NCBI GenBank assembly: GCA_032622095.1
Contig: CP136064.1
Coordinates: 176,406,247 to 176,470,246 of the forward strand
DNA: 64,000 nucleotides
Direction: 5' to 3'
Source of the DNA: Siphonodentalium dalli
Lineage: Eukaryota; Mollusca; Scaphopoda; Gadilida; Siphonodentaliidae
Shown: positions 21,517 through 36,500 of the stretch, in pieces
How positions within the stretch are numbered: the first letter of the stretch is position 1
Layout: each line of letters starts with the position of its first letter
Program-made: the position numbers and the translations under genes
The notes under the pieces: model-generated
Seen by the model: only the letters and a program-made list of their open reading frames with translations
Told to the model about the DNA's origin: nothing
The model's database searches: none

Positions 21517-24500
21517 GTATGTAAATTGTAATGTAATTTATACATCTGATAACACCGCTCGTAATTCTCACGGAAATTCACAGGCACTGCCCACGAATCG
21601 ACTCATCGCCGATCGAATAACCTTCAAAACAACTAACAGTCTTATTCCCAATGACAAACGCTTTGTGAGCCTTCAATTTCCACTAATGTCTAATTATAAA
21701 AGTAATCACAGTGAAATATTTCACTGCCTACATCACAGCAGAATTGCATTCTAATTCTGTATTATACAAGTCGGTCAATACAACTTACAAGTGTCGGATA
21801 CTACAAATACAATGTTAAATGTAATATCCTCATATTAAATCCTGGCACAGTCCCTAGGAATCACTGTTAGTTGAATAAAATATTATTTAATAATATTAAA
21901 TCAATATATTATAGTTAGTTATTATATTAATATATATACCAGTTTGGCAAGTAAAAATTTTGTATACTGCATTTTCATTGGCAGATGATTTGCAAGAAAA
22001 TACAGAGTACACATTTTTATGCCACACAAACATTCGCGACTTCTGAGTTTATATCATCATATTCCGTATTTTTTTCTTGAAACGATGGTGTATTCAGATT
22101 GTTAGTATCTTTGACAACTTACTAGAAAATAGCTGTTAGTTACTCGAATATTCTTTCAGGTGCAAACTCGGTGGAATTCTTTACGATTTGGGAAACACAT
22201 GTCCATTCTCTAAATAGCAAATTACTTATTCGCACCCGGTGATAATCCGAATAAAAGGGATTACGGATGTGAGTAAACAGACGTCGGGTGTGGTAAAACT
22301 GGCCCTGCTCTAAACTACTAAGTGCACATTTTAACTCATTCTCATTACTAGAGAAATGTAGAAATGATCATCTCAAACTAATATATCTATATATTTTCAA
22401 GTAGGGCCCTAGGGGTGGTTGATAACTTGAGATGTGAAAGCAAATTTTATATTCCAAGCTCCCGTTTTGCTCCGCAACCCAAGAGCGGCAATGGGAGATA
22501 ACTTGTACTGGGATTGGCTGCAAATTTTAAATAAGTAATTGTAATAAGGAACTGAATAGAGACACTACCGCGTCAGCAAAAAATGATTTTCACGAGTTCC
22601 ATAAATGTGAATTTATGCTGATATTTGGATGGAAAATCACGATTTATGTACAAATCAGACCAGGTAGAGTTGATATGACCCAACGAGCGCATTAAGAACT
22701 ATTAACTTAATTGTCACATGTCAATTGTGGGGAGATAAATGCAATTTTTTCGAACGAAAAATCCAATTGTTCGTTTTAGTGATAGAGCACAGGGGGTGGT
22801 CTCTAGCCAATAAGATGATTTGTTTACATTTATATAACAAAATCTGAAGTTGCCTAACTGCACCTGTTATCTGTATAGAAGAGGTAATGTATCTAGATCT
22901 ATTTGTTATATTTTAATCAAATTTAATATTATATGGTCAGTGATTCCTAGGACTGTGATCCTGGTATTCTGAATTAGTTGGTGGACCCAACTAATCAAAC
23001 AGAGCTAGACGCTCTGATAATAAAAGTCAGGTTTACGGACTAGTAGTAGTATCTGACTCTGACTTGTCTGAAATATGGTCATGTGTAGAATTGGAATGAG
23101 ATAAAACCATCGAAATATATTTACTAATAGTAATACTATACCGTACAAATCTTGTCAACACTCAAATGCAAACATTGAAACAACCATTCAATAAATCACC
23201 AGATGTTTATAAATTATCTGACTAAATACATGTTCTATTTTATTTTTGGCGGAGGCTATTCAGCGGCTAGTGGCAAATAAATTTATATTAATAAACTCCA
23301 AATAGCCTTTCCCTTTATTTTTTATATGCACATCTAATTGAATAGGAAACAAAACAAATCAAATAGTAGTAGTACACTGTCAGTGTACAGTAGTACTAGT
23401 AGTACGTCAGTAGGACAAAATAAAAAGTTCCTGGGAAGTTTAATATCATGTCATGAAATTGATGAATCTCGACTGCATCTAACTGCATGGCCATGTCTGT
23501 AGAGATCTTAATTCTTATTCCATCAGTACAAAACCTGGGAACTTTATGGTGTTCCCGAGTCTTCCTGTTCTTGCCATTCTGACTGGGAACTTACAATGAG
23601 AAATTCCATAATAGTAGTAGTCTTAGTATGCAAAGCAGAATTGCTCAGAAAGTCTCTTTAATCATTCAACTTCGAGTTGGGACCTTCACCTACAGTGAAC
23701 TACATTATTAAGCAACAAGTATGAGCAAAGAAAAAAAAATTCTAAGGTTTTGTACCAGTACTGGCAGTAGTTTGTGGAATATGATAATTCTACGCTTAGA
23801 TTATATTATGGACTGCTTAAATTCCCAAACTTTTTTAGAATCATGTGATGAATCTGGTTCAGCTTACAATATGTATAGTTACCGGTAGGAAACATTGCAA
23901 AATGGGTTCTTTTTGTTTTCAACACCACTGACCGGTTGACTCTTAGTAGTTTTGGTATCAACTATTCTCGATGTCACTCTTTTAGACTTGGCAACTGAAA
24001 TTTGTAATGTACACCCAGTATTTTTTTAAATGTTAGACAGTACCTCATTCACTCATTTGTTCCACAGTTGGTTCCAATTATAATTTTTCGCATTTTATTA
24101 GCTCAAGTTTGAGCTATTGCCATGGAATGTCTGTCCTCCCATGAACAGATTCCTTTGGTACACTCAACAGGCAACATTCCTCATTTGATCATCACCAAAC
24201 TTCATTTTGGGGTGACCTCTAGATCTACAGGAGCTATCTGATTTTTTCAAATTTAGTTCAAAAACATTGCGCCAGTAACCATTTTGAATTTCATTTACAA
24301 TTGCCTATATTTTTAAATGATTCAATGGTACAATTATTTTTCTTTTGGGCTGGCATAATAAATTTAATATTTACCAGTTTTTACCTGTCTTCCCTACTAA
24401 ATGGTCCACTTTAGAGTTTAATGTTGGAAAAAGTCTGTCTCACCAATTGATCTAACATTGTCTCTTCAAAGTAAATTAGAGGATTATTTACTAGTAGCTA

Positions 24501-27500
24501 AATTACGAAGCAGTGCATAAAATTTCAGATGAACGATCAGGCTCTTAGTGTGTTCCCAGATATGAATATATTATATATATAAAACCTACCCAAGACTTGA
24601 AGAGGAATAATATCATGCAGCCCTCTTAATTCAGATTGTTTGGCTTCGGCAATCCGCTACGGCAACACTATGCTGTGGCCCAGTTTGCTTCAGCTGATTG
24701 CCGTAGCCAATTATGAAGGCTGATCATACATGTGATAGTACTGAACATTTAATATTCAAATCTGTTGCTCAAGTTCTGTATTAAAGGCAGTCTTCATAAT
24801 TGGCAACATCAATCAGAAATGACAAAGCCATTTGCTGAAGCAAACTGGGCTATGGCAGAGGGTTGCCATGTAGCGGGTTGCTATAGCCATACAATCTGAA
24901 TTAAAATGGCTGATTAAAGGGGACTTAGGCCCACTTGGCAACAAAAATGCCCGGTTAAAATGATCTGTTATGGCGTTAACAAAAAATCATGACGTAAACT
25001 GTCTAGCTTATACTCTTGAGTGCCTAATAAAAGTACAGGGTTGAATAATAGTACAGGTTGGAAAATGTCGCGTAACTGAATAATAGAATAATAATACAGG
25101 GCGGAATAAATGTACAGACTGGAAATTAATCCAATAGTTTCGATGGATTGCCAAAGCCAAACAATCTGAATTAAGAGCGCTGAACAAATGATGAATGAGC
25201 CATGGATGAGTGCAAAATACACTCATTTACCATATGAAATTATGAATGATACAAACAACATGGAAATTATTATGAACATGAATTTATGAGTGGAGTCATA
25301 AATTCATTTTCATTATAATTACCATGTTGTTTGCATCATTCATTGTACCAAACATCCCAACAAAACGCACCGTCTGACTGGTTTACTGATGCCATGTGAC
25401 AGAAATAGTTTCGATGGATAGCCAGGTCTGTGAATCTACAGTGTGCTGATCACTGTCAACAATCAGAGTTCATTTATCTTTGAATAACACAATTTAAGAT
25501 TGGTGAATTATTTCTTTTGGTTAATTTAATAATTTAAAACGTACAGGACCAAATAACTATCGTACAGTTGGGAATTTTACCTCGATGTTAATAATCGTAC
25601 ATGTATGTTTAATAGGCACTCAAGAGTAGGGATACTGTACACTAAATCCAGCCATTTATGGGGCTGTCTCCTTTTATACTCAACAAACAGCCCTCATAAA
25701 TTCATAATTGGTTACGGTAATCAGCAATGCCAAAGTCATTTGCTGAAGTAAACTGGACCAGGACAAAGGGTTGCTGTAGTGGATTGCCAAAGCCAAACAA
25801 TCTGAATTAAGAGCGCTGAACAAATGATGAATGAGCCATGGATGAGTGCAAAATACACTCATTTACCATATGAAATTATGAATGATACAAACAACATGGA
25901 AATTATTATGAACATGAATTTATGAGTGGAGTCATAAATTCATTTTCATTATAATTACCATGTTGTTTGCATCATTCATTGAGTGCATGAATGTATTTTG
26001 CACTAATTCATGGCTCAAATTCATGAATTAAATTCATGAATTTTTTGCATATATTCTGTTGAGTATAAAAGATGGTCCCATAAAAGGCCGGATTTAGTGT
26101 ACAGTCCCCCTTTAAGGTGGATCTAGAAATTTTATGCACTGACGAAGCTCATAATTACTACAAAACTTCTTTGTTAAATAATAATAATAGTAATAATAGT
26201 CTACTGACACTATTTATTATTTAATGAAATCCATATTTACATCTAAAATGGCTTAATTGTTACAAGAGACCTGAACAGTTTGATAACCTTGTGAGAAGGA
26301 AATTTGGAAAATGTGTATATATCAGCCACATGTATTGTCTTGAATATGCCCCTAGTCTAAATATGAACTTGTTGTGCCCTAGTTTGCCTATGAAACTACA
26401 TGAGTACATGTACCAGGGTAGGAATTAGGATATTTTACTATGGAGTTTTTAATAGACATTTTAAGTTTCTTATCATACTTCAGTAAGCATATTTACACTT
26501 GCAAGTACGGTACATCACTAATGCACAATCAAGATCTATGTTTGCCCTATTTAATGTAATTTACTTTGTTGGGGAAAAAAATACACTTTTATTCCTACTG
26601 GTACCTGCCTACCCAAATTTAAACTACAGGGAAGGGAACGGGCAAACAATCATATTTTTAACACCAGCTAATATTATGTCAGAGAACAAGACAAAAGTAG
26701 CCTTCTAGTCAAGAACATTGGACATGCATGTAAATACAGGTACATACACATGACATGCTTGTACCTGTTGGCCTGTCCAAACAATAAAAAGGATCAGACA
26801 GGTTTGATAAATTTCCCAAGCAGAAGTTATTAACAACCTTACATAACATGAACAATGGACCTTTTGTTCCCACTCTGAGCCCACCAGGCCTGAGGGATAA
26901 TACCTGGGTTATGTGATCTTCAACTATAAGTAATAATAGCCTAATTAGCCATGTTGGCTCTCCTGATTACATAAGATGTCTGACATGTGTAATGTTATGT
27001 ATTATTACATAATATTGCCAGATACTCAGGTTTTTGTGCATATTCAATTTCCTTCTTAGAATCTCCTCTTAATATCAGACCCTGTTATGCAATTTATATA
27101 TTGTTTCTTTGACATTAATGGAGATTATAGCATTTGACACAGTCACATAATCATTTTATGATATACTAGTAATAGTGACCAGTATATGAGTATGAACACT
27201 AGTAAAAAAAGGAATCTCTCTTATCTCCCCCCTGTTCATCTATTAATTTGTAGAGATGATTGGGTGTCATGTTGGGTTATAAATTCCATTGAGTACAGTT
27301 TTAAAACATGGTTTTATTTTAAACAAAACAAATTCTCATTTATTTGATAATGTATGCATTCTGTTCTTAGCTTCACTAACAGTTTTATGCAGAATTTACA
27401 GTTTAAAAATGTTAATTTTTATAAAAAAAAAAAAAATACAAAATCAAAAGTTGAGAAAGGTTGAAAATATTATTTAGATCTTCTGAAAAGCCATTGGATA

Positions 27501-30500
27501 TTCCATAGGCGTTAAATAGGGAAAAAATATACACTTTGCACAAGTTGTACACATTTATCACCGAAATTGGTTGAAGTTCTTCACTCTGTATGTCTTGATA
27601 TTTCCTCTCCCCAGTTCATATATATGTTATACAGTGCTTTTACTGAGTCATCTGCATTTAGTACTGTTTACATGCAAATTCATATGAGGAACAGGATGTC
27701 GAAACTCATATTCACATGGTGTACTAGTAGATGATAATGTGTTGTCTTCGTGTTGATAGGGGTTTTAACATTTGAGTGGTCATTCATCGAGCTGTTCACC
27801 CATGGAAAATCTAGAATTAATTTGACAAACAGGACATTATGATTGGTTAACTGGTTTATAAGAGACTATTGGTATCTCTAATCATTTATACCAAATAACT
27901 GAGATTGGGTAACATTGAAACTTGTTGCAGCTTCTAAGCTACAGCAATGCCCTAAATAATTGGCTCCTTAACCACAGCAGAATTATGGGTAATATTTCAG
28001 GATTTAGTCGGAAATATGGCTTGTTGCCATTCATCGGAATGCTTTCAGAGAGCATTTCCGATAAATGGCAACAAGCCATAGTTCCGACTAAATCCTGAAA
28101 AATTACCCATTATTCTGCTGTTGTTAAGGAGTCGATTATTACTGTACATGTATAACAAATGGACACTCTATATTTTATTGGTGCTAATGGTAAAGTGTGG
28201 TCATCACAGAACAAGTTTTATAAATTCAAGGTTTCAACAAGTTTGAGGTCTAAAATTCACCATTTCACCCCTTTATAAATTGCAACATTCAGTATTATTA
28301 TTGGAAATTTTGGGAAGCTTTACGAGAATTATAGTATTCTAGTTGGAATTTCACCAATAGCATATGTTAATAAATGTTTGAATGTCTAAGATTCTCCAAC
28401 AAATGTTCATTACTAGTTAGAGAATAAGTAACCGTATGCACCAGATATGTTATAAACGTGTAAAACCCTTGAAATTGGCATATTACTTCTACAGCATTTC
28501 TTTAGAAATACATGAAATTCTATAAAATTTTAGCTTCTATATAGATGACTTTTTTTTATGGCATTGCCTTTTGCGTAGCTAATTTTGAGTTTCTGAGTGT
28601 AGCCTTTTAATTTACACTCTACCTGTAGCTCGTCTCCCATTGTTAAACATCTGAATAATGTAAAACATTTTATGTCCATGCATATAATTTACACTCAGAG
28701 GTCACCTTCCAGCTCTCCCACTACTAGGTAGATGCACTGTGCATATATACATTAGTACTTTCTATATGGTTGATTTATTTCAGTGTCATATAATATAAAA
28801 TGTGACTAGGTCAAGCACCCATTTCTTTACACGCTCCTCGCAGTCTTGCCTCGCATTTCACACTATATGATTTCTTTGTACATCTTGGGCATTGGAGCCT
28901 CACTTATGTTTGTCTTTCACCTAGCTTTAAACATGCATTTTAATAGGACGTTCAGGTCACCTTGAGTTTTGCTTTAGTAGGTACACAAGTTCATTCGTCT
29001 GAACTCATCTTCTTTGTAGTTAAATATAAAGTCACCCATTTGTTACATTGTTGTATTTACTTATACATGTAACCCATCCAAATGGAACTTTATTTTTTTG
29101 TTTTCAAAATTAATAAAGATTTCATGACATCTGACGGTAATTCATATCTGTATGGTGTCAAGAAATGGATAAAATAAAAGTGCATGTATTCTTTTACTTT
29201 TGTTTTATAACCACCACATCTGACATGTATGAAGATACATTTAAACTTTAAATATGCCAAATTACTGTGGGTTATTACACAAATTACAGTCTGAAATATG
29301 GCTTGTTGCCATTCATCAGAAAGTTCTCACTGAGCCATATTTCCAACTAAATCCTGCAAAACTACCCATAATTCTGCCATGGTTAAGGAGTCGATTATTT
29401 AGGGCATTACTGTAGTAAAGACCAAGTAGAATTTTTCTCTGGCCGAGTGCGGAAGGTTTTCATGCAGCCCTTGAAATTGACATTTCTGTAGAACTCCATG
29501 AAATCCTATATTGGCTTCTACGGCTTTTTCTACGGCATTGCCTTTTGCCATAGCTAATTTCGATGGCTGGGTGTCCCAACTTTTTAACAAGTTTTTAACT
29601 ACACCCCTCACTACCTTTTGAACCAGACCAAAATTTCCAAGTCTGGGGGGACCCCCACCCCGCCTTGGAGTTTTCTATCTGCTATACTCAATTACTCATT
29701 ACTCAAGGTTTCCAACCAAGCTCCTGACCCCCCCCCCCCCCCCCCCCCCCCTGTTTACACAACAAATTTGACACAAAAGTTACACCATGTGTTCCATTAA
29801 AATTCACGCTACTGGTAAAATCAAACTATTAGAACAAATCCACCTATTTTTGGTCTGAATTTCCAATTGATGTTTTGTCAGGCATGAAATTTCCATCTGT
29901 TGTCAGAAAATTGATCTGTTAAAGTTGGAGGGGGTGAGACATTCCCCCAACCCTAACCTTTCACTATGTCCCTGTCTCCTTGTCAGGTTGTATGATCCCA
30001 GAATTAAATGTTTAGCCAGTGTCCAAGTGCAGATGCCCGCACATAGCTATCTCTGGCTGTCATTCCTATTTTTTTTTAAATTAAGTGACATCACTATTAA
30101 CCGATTAAGGATACCTTTCTATAGCCAGTCTACCCATGTATTAGGCAATTTAGCCCAATTTGGTTTGACTGTTATTGACCCGAATAAGTACCCCGAATAG
30201 GCAGCTATGAATGTAGCAGTTCTCTTGACTGGCTGAGAATAGGTATTAACACTTGTGTCTGTATGGTGCATTGTCAATGCATAGCAACAATACAAATGCT
30301 TACTATGAACCAGAGCACTGCCAGTCCATAGTATTGATTAGATGGAGGGAAGTAAGCTAACTTGGTATTTAGCCTTGGTCTGAGTGATTACTAATTTATA
30401 TAGACAAGTGACTTTCCCAGTCAACCTTATAATGTGTCCCAGGTAAAAGGATTACACCAGTGGCAGTGCAATAATGGGAACTAGGAACAGTTATCACTAA

Positions 30501-33500
30501 TTAGTCCAGGCACATTCCCCAGCCTAAATTATATTGGTGTACAGGCTGGATTTTCTCTGGTATCTTTTTGAAATCTAATCCCAGGCTTCAGACATTGATT
30601 ATTTCCTTTGATATGGATGTCTGATGGTTGGGTGTACTGGGACTTTTGATAAGCAAGGTCATGCCTGCAAATAGCATGCCTGTCATTTGCAGAATGAGGT
30701 CCCCAGAGGGTGAATTTAGTGATGCTATCACGCACAGCAGGCTAGCATCACCAAATTCACCCTCTGGAGACCTCATTCTCCTTAGGCCTCATCTTTTGGG
30801 AAGTATCTACAGTATCAAATTAACATTGTTTTTAGTTTTCCCTTCTGGGAAGTTTCTATATCCCCTAATTTGCAGCAGATAAAATGCATAATCGAGGTGC
30901 CCAATGGGTGAACATCACCAACTTCAACTGGGGAACTTCAATCTGATCCTAGGTCTACCATAGCAGTTGAGGGCCTAAGCATAATGAGGTTCCCAGAGGG
31001 TGAATTTAGTGATGCTAACCCACTGTGTGGGATAGCATAATTAAATTCACCCTCTGGGGACCTCATTCTGCAAATGACAGACATGCTATTTGCAGACTTG
31101 AGCAAGGTGAGGCCTACACAGGTTCTACCACATAATCAATTTTGGGAGACCTGTGAGTGTGTTTGTTTTAACCCTTTCTTTACTAAATACAGTAATGCCC
31201 TAAGTAATTGACTCCTTAACCACAGCAGAAATGTGGGTAACTTTTCAGGATTTCGGAAATATGAGGAAATATTTCCGACTAAATCCTGAAAAGTTACCCA
31301 TAATTCTGCTGTGGTTAAGGAGTCGATTATTTAGAGCATTACTGTAGATTCTTCTACCTAGTCACAAAAGTAAATATTGGAATTGTCTAAAAGATACATT
31401 TGGAGGGGTGTTCTGGAAATTAGCCTAGGCAGTAGGCAATGCCTAGTTAAAGGAACTCAATCCAATTCGGTGGTCCCCATATTATCTGATTACAACAACA
31501 ACAACATTTTTTGAAATGCCACTTCAGTTGTCAGAATAGAGTAATTGCCCAAAAATAATGCTAACCAGTCAACTATAGTATAAAATTGCCCAAAACCTGT
31601 TATTTATCAACATTTTGTTCAACGAAATTTTGTCGTTTTGTCTGGGTTTGTCAAATATCTGACACAAAAAAGCCACTTGATTTTAGAGTTATTCAACTTC
31701 ATCTGCAATTTGGTCAGAGAAAGTCTTCTCGTGAACTGTTTACTGGGCGGTGGTGAAAAATAATAAATTTCAAACATCGATATCTGATCATTCTGAGCTT
31801 TGACGGGTGGGTTCCTCGACTTGAATCAAATATCTTTTTACCACCGAAGCCAAGGAAATAGTAATTTGCGAGCGTTATTTCGAAATATGCATCTTTAAAA
31901 GCAGAGGCAAAATCAGTTTGCCTAGGAAATTATATTGCCTAGGTAGAATAAGTTCATTGGTTTACAACAAAATCATAGCGTCAATCAGAATTACAACCTC
32001 TTTAGCCAAAATTATTTCCTTTCACTCTTCTTTACATATATTGCCCTTTAATAACCTGGATCCATGTCACTGGGGTATTAACTATATCGGGAGACTGTAT
32101 GGGAGGTCTATGGTTGGGGAATTGTTCATACATGTTGAGTAAGAATATAAGTAAGAAATTGGAGAATAGTAATTTGAGTGAATTAAATTTAAGAATAGAG
32201 CATTGACGACTGTATTATGTATAATTTCTTTGATGACTAATCATAATAAAATAGAATACCTGGGTTGTAAGGTTATCATTGATTTTAAATATTTTTTCAA
32301 AATTGCCTACGCAAAATCAGTTTTTGTCAAGGCCGAATTCTCCAACCTAGGAAAAAATATTGCCTAGGCATCTTTTCCGTAATTCTGAGGGCTGATTGCA
32401 GAAGGATTTATATTCTTGAATGAAAAATGTTTATAGATAATACATTCAACACACAACCTGAATTTGTATGTATTAAAGGCCAAGCAATGTCAACTTCCCA
32501 TTTCTCAGGCCAAAAGATTCTGAAAAGCATATACATACAGTTTCTAATTTTTTTTTTTATTATTATTTCTGGGGCACACTGGGGGGGGGGGGGGGGGTCT
32601 TAAAAAAATGCAGACTCTGGGTAAAGAAAACTATTTTTTTTGGGACCCTCCCCTCAACAATGAGTACATAAATCAGAATAATATGAGACAAAATTATATC
32701 AACCTGGTTCTTTCCAGCAAATACTATTTAGCATATTCCAATATATTATAATACAACCCAAAACAGTGCGATGGTACCAGATGCAAAGATCACAAAAACA
32801 GGTCCTGTACATGTAGATATCTGATTCCCATCTTGGTGCCAACATTGAAATACTTCTGAGTTAATTTATAAGATATGCATTATGTATAGGGATTTCATCT
32901 TAGGCATATAACATTCACCTCACAATTCTAATGGTGCATGTGCACATTCAGTTTCACAAATAATTTCTAATCTTATTGATTTTTTTTCCATTTCAGGTCA
33001 AATTGGTCTTTTCTATGTGATCTACTACATCTTCCTAAGTGGATTTTGGATCACTACTGTAGTGGTATTCTACCAGACAATAGATGATAAAGTACCAAAA
33101 TTAATGGGCACAGATTCACTATTGAAATCAAATCCTGGTAGGTTCATTGAAATAAAATAAGGCCAGAGAAAATTATATCTGGTTGGGGTCAAATGTTAGA
33201 AAAAAAAGTGTTGGTAGTATGGTTTCAGTCAGCCTGAAGCTATTGGTGGCCCCACCAAGCAAAATATACGAAGTCGACTGGGCCATAATTTCAGGGGGTT
33301 TAAAATTGGGTTGGTAGGAAAACCCCAATCTCAATTACATGTTTTCTTTGATCTAAGATTTCAGATGTTATCGATAATTATTGGTGTGTGAATATTTGCA
33401 GAATTGCAATGAGGTTAAGTCATCTATTTTAGCAAATTTAGGAAATTTATGTCTGTCAACCAATTTCATTCATATTTGGTATATGGATCTTTTACAACAA

Positions 33501-36500
33501 TATCTCGAACATCGAAAACCAGATTTGTCCGATCCTTTTTACCAGAGTTACAATAGTCTATTTTTTTTAGCAATTTTAGAAAAATTTATATCCGCTTGTG
33601 TAATAATTTGAACAAACATCAACCAATTACATTCATATATGGTATATGAATCTTTCACACCAATATTTTTTACTGTTTATAGTGTGAAAACTTGAACAAA
33701 TGTCAACCGATTCCATTCATATTGGGTACATGGATCTTTCACAACAATATCTTTATTGAGTTCAAAAACCAGGTTTTGGGTAAGAATCAACTTGTCATGG
33801 TCCATAAACATTCACCTGTCAGAGACAGGCGACCATTACAAGCCCTGAACGTTGATTGAATTTATCAGCTAAATATACATGTACTTACAAATAAACCCTT
33901 CCATGACTGGAGCTTCCGGAAATTTTGCAAAAACCCTGTGCCAATGCATTCCCTTATATATACGAGTCTGCCATTGGGAGCCTCACATATATAAGAGAAT
34001 ACATTGGCCTAACAATATTTACCTTGCCCTTGTAAACCAGTGCATTCTCTTGTATATCTTTATGTATATGTATATCTGTCATGAAAGGGTTAACATATTT
34101 TCGCTCTGTCATCTGCTTATAGTATTGAATATAATGACAAATGTACAATTTTAGAGTTGAATGGAAGAATCAATCTAGTGTAATCAAAGAGTAAAACAAT
34201 TTCTATTCAAATATATTTCAGGTTTGGGGTATCGACCTGTGACGGTATTGGAGTCTAGTCTTATCAGATTCTCAAAATCTAAATCGCCCACATACATGCC
34301 CTATGTGCAAAATATTGAAAAGCTGATGAAAAGTAAGTAACAAGATATTAGGCTTGTAAGTTTTTCGATGGATTTCTAGTTTTTAGTCGAGTTTTTTCAA
34401 AAACTTTTTCAAAAACTCGACTTATGGTTTGTCGAGGGGCGGGCAGCGGGCGGGCGGACCTAAACAATGCCTTATAACATTTGGTATGGCAGTTGCTCCC
34501 AATGACTATTTAATGCCTGTAGAAAATGGGTCACGTCCGAACCTTTTTTACATCTTAGATGGTTTTTAGTTACGTTTTTCACCGTTGGCGCGATAACTCA
34601 CGCAAATATTAACCAATTTCAACAATATTTGGTATATGAGTCTCCTGCAATAATATCTTGGACGAGTTCGAAAACCAGGTTTTTCCAAATTTATTTTCTC
34701 TGAGTTATGGGTCTTAGTTTGTCTATTTTTACCAATTTTATCACCGTTAGCGTGATAACTCGATGAAATATTAACCGATTTCAACAATATTTGGTATATG
34801 AGTCTCCTGCAACAATATCTCGGACGAGTTCGAAAACCAGGTTTGTCCGAGTTTTTTTCGCGGAGTTATGGGTCTTAGTTTGTCTATTTTTAGCAATGTT
34901 ATCACCGTTGGCACGATAACTCGATGAAATATTAACCGATCTCAACAATATTTGGTGTATGAGTGTCCTGCAGCAATATCTCGGACGAGTTCGAAAACCA
35001 GGTTTGTCCAAAAAAAATTCGCGGAGTTATGGGTCTTAGTTGGTCTATTTTTAGCAATTTTATCACCGTTAGCATGATAACTCGATGAAATATTAACCGT
35101 TCGACTGCCAAAAAACTCGACAAAAGCATCTTAGATGCGTACCCCTTGTTAACACCCGTTTCTACCAGAGTTACAGATCTGTTTCTAGTCAAGTTTTTTT
35201 CAAAAACTTGAATTATGGTTTGGCGAGGTCACGAGGCCGTTAGCGCGATAACTCAAACAAACGTCAACCGATTTCAGTCATATTTTTTGGTACATGAGTC
35301 TGTTTTCAGTCATATTTGGTACATGAATCTGTTGCAACAATATGTCGAACGAGTTCAAAAAATGGTTTCTCAAATCTTTTATCCAAGAGTTATGGGACTT
35401 TTTGTCTATTTTTAGTGAATTTGATCGCTATTGTTTAATAGTGTGATAACAAACTTTGACCGATTTCAACAATATTCGGTATTAGAGTCTAGGTTCATTC
35501 TCTGCATGACTAAATACTTTGCCGTGTGCACCATACAGACGACATCCCTTATCCGATCTTCACTTCATATGGATCTTCGGGGTGATCTCTAGATGGGAGC
35601 CATCAAATTTGTGCAAATTGAAAAACATGGCTGCCTGTGGCCATTTTGGATTTTACTTTTTGCATGACTAAATTCCTCCGCACTCTCTATGTGCAGACGA
35701 CATTCCTCATCTGATCATCACTAGACTTCATATGGAACTTCGTGGTGACCACCAGATGGGAGCCATAAATTTTTTCCAAATTTTGTTGAAAAACATGGCA
35801 GCCTGTGGCCATCTTGGATTTTAATTTATATATATCTCTGCATGTTAACATCTAGTATTACTTAGGCATTTTAACTTTCTGCATTCCTGATCGCTCCATT
35901 GACTGTAACACATGAAATTATCCATTCTCCAAGTTGAGCTACAGTGTCATTGATGCTTTCTTATCAGAGTTATGGAACTTTTTGTCTTGAGAAAAAAAAA
36001 ATTGGGGGCTATAGAAATGAGCGGTGTCCGTCCGTATGCAACGTTGTCTAGATGATAACTTGAATAATATTCAACGGAATTTGATGAAACTCAGTATATG
36101 GTCTTCATATGAGAAAGTTCTGAACAAATTTGTATCTGGATCCAGTCCGACCATTTCTGGCGCAGAACTGCCCCTTTTCTATTGTGACAATGTGCACCAT
36201 TCAAAATTTGTTCACGTAAAAGCCACTAATGCTAGTGGACTGAAAACCCAGTATTTTTTTAAAATCAGAATTTGTGTTTTAATAGTGGCAAATCATTTTT
36301 ATATATATAAATATTCATCTTTAATTACAATTTATTTTAGAACATAGCCACCTCGAACCAGAGGAGCATGCCAACATTGATGCAAGCTGTGCACTTCAAA
36401 AAGGATTGAGAATAGGAAAAAAAACAGCCTGTGCATTTAATGCTGACGAAGTTTTTGGAAATTGTTCTTCTGTTGATAGTGGGGAAAAATATGGATATGA

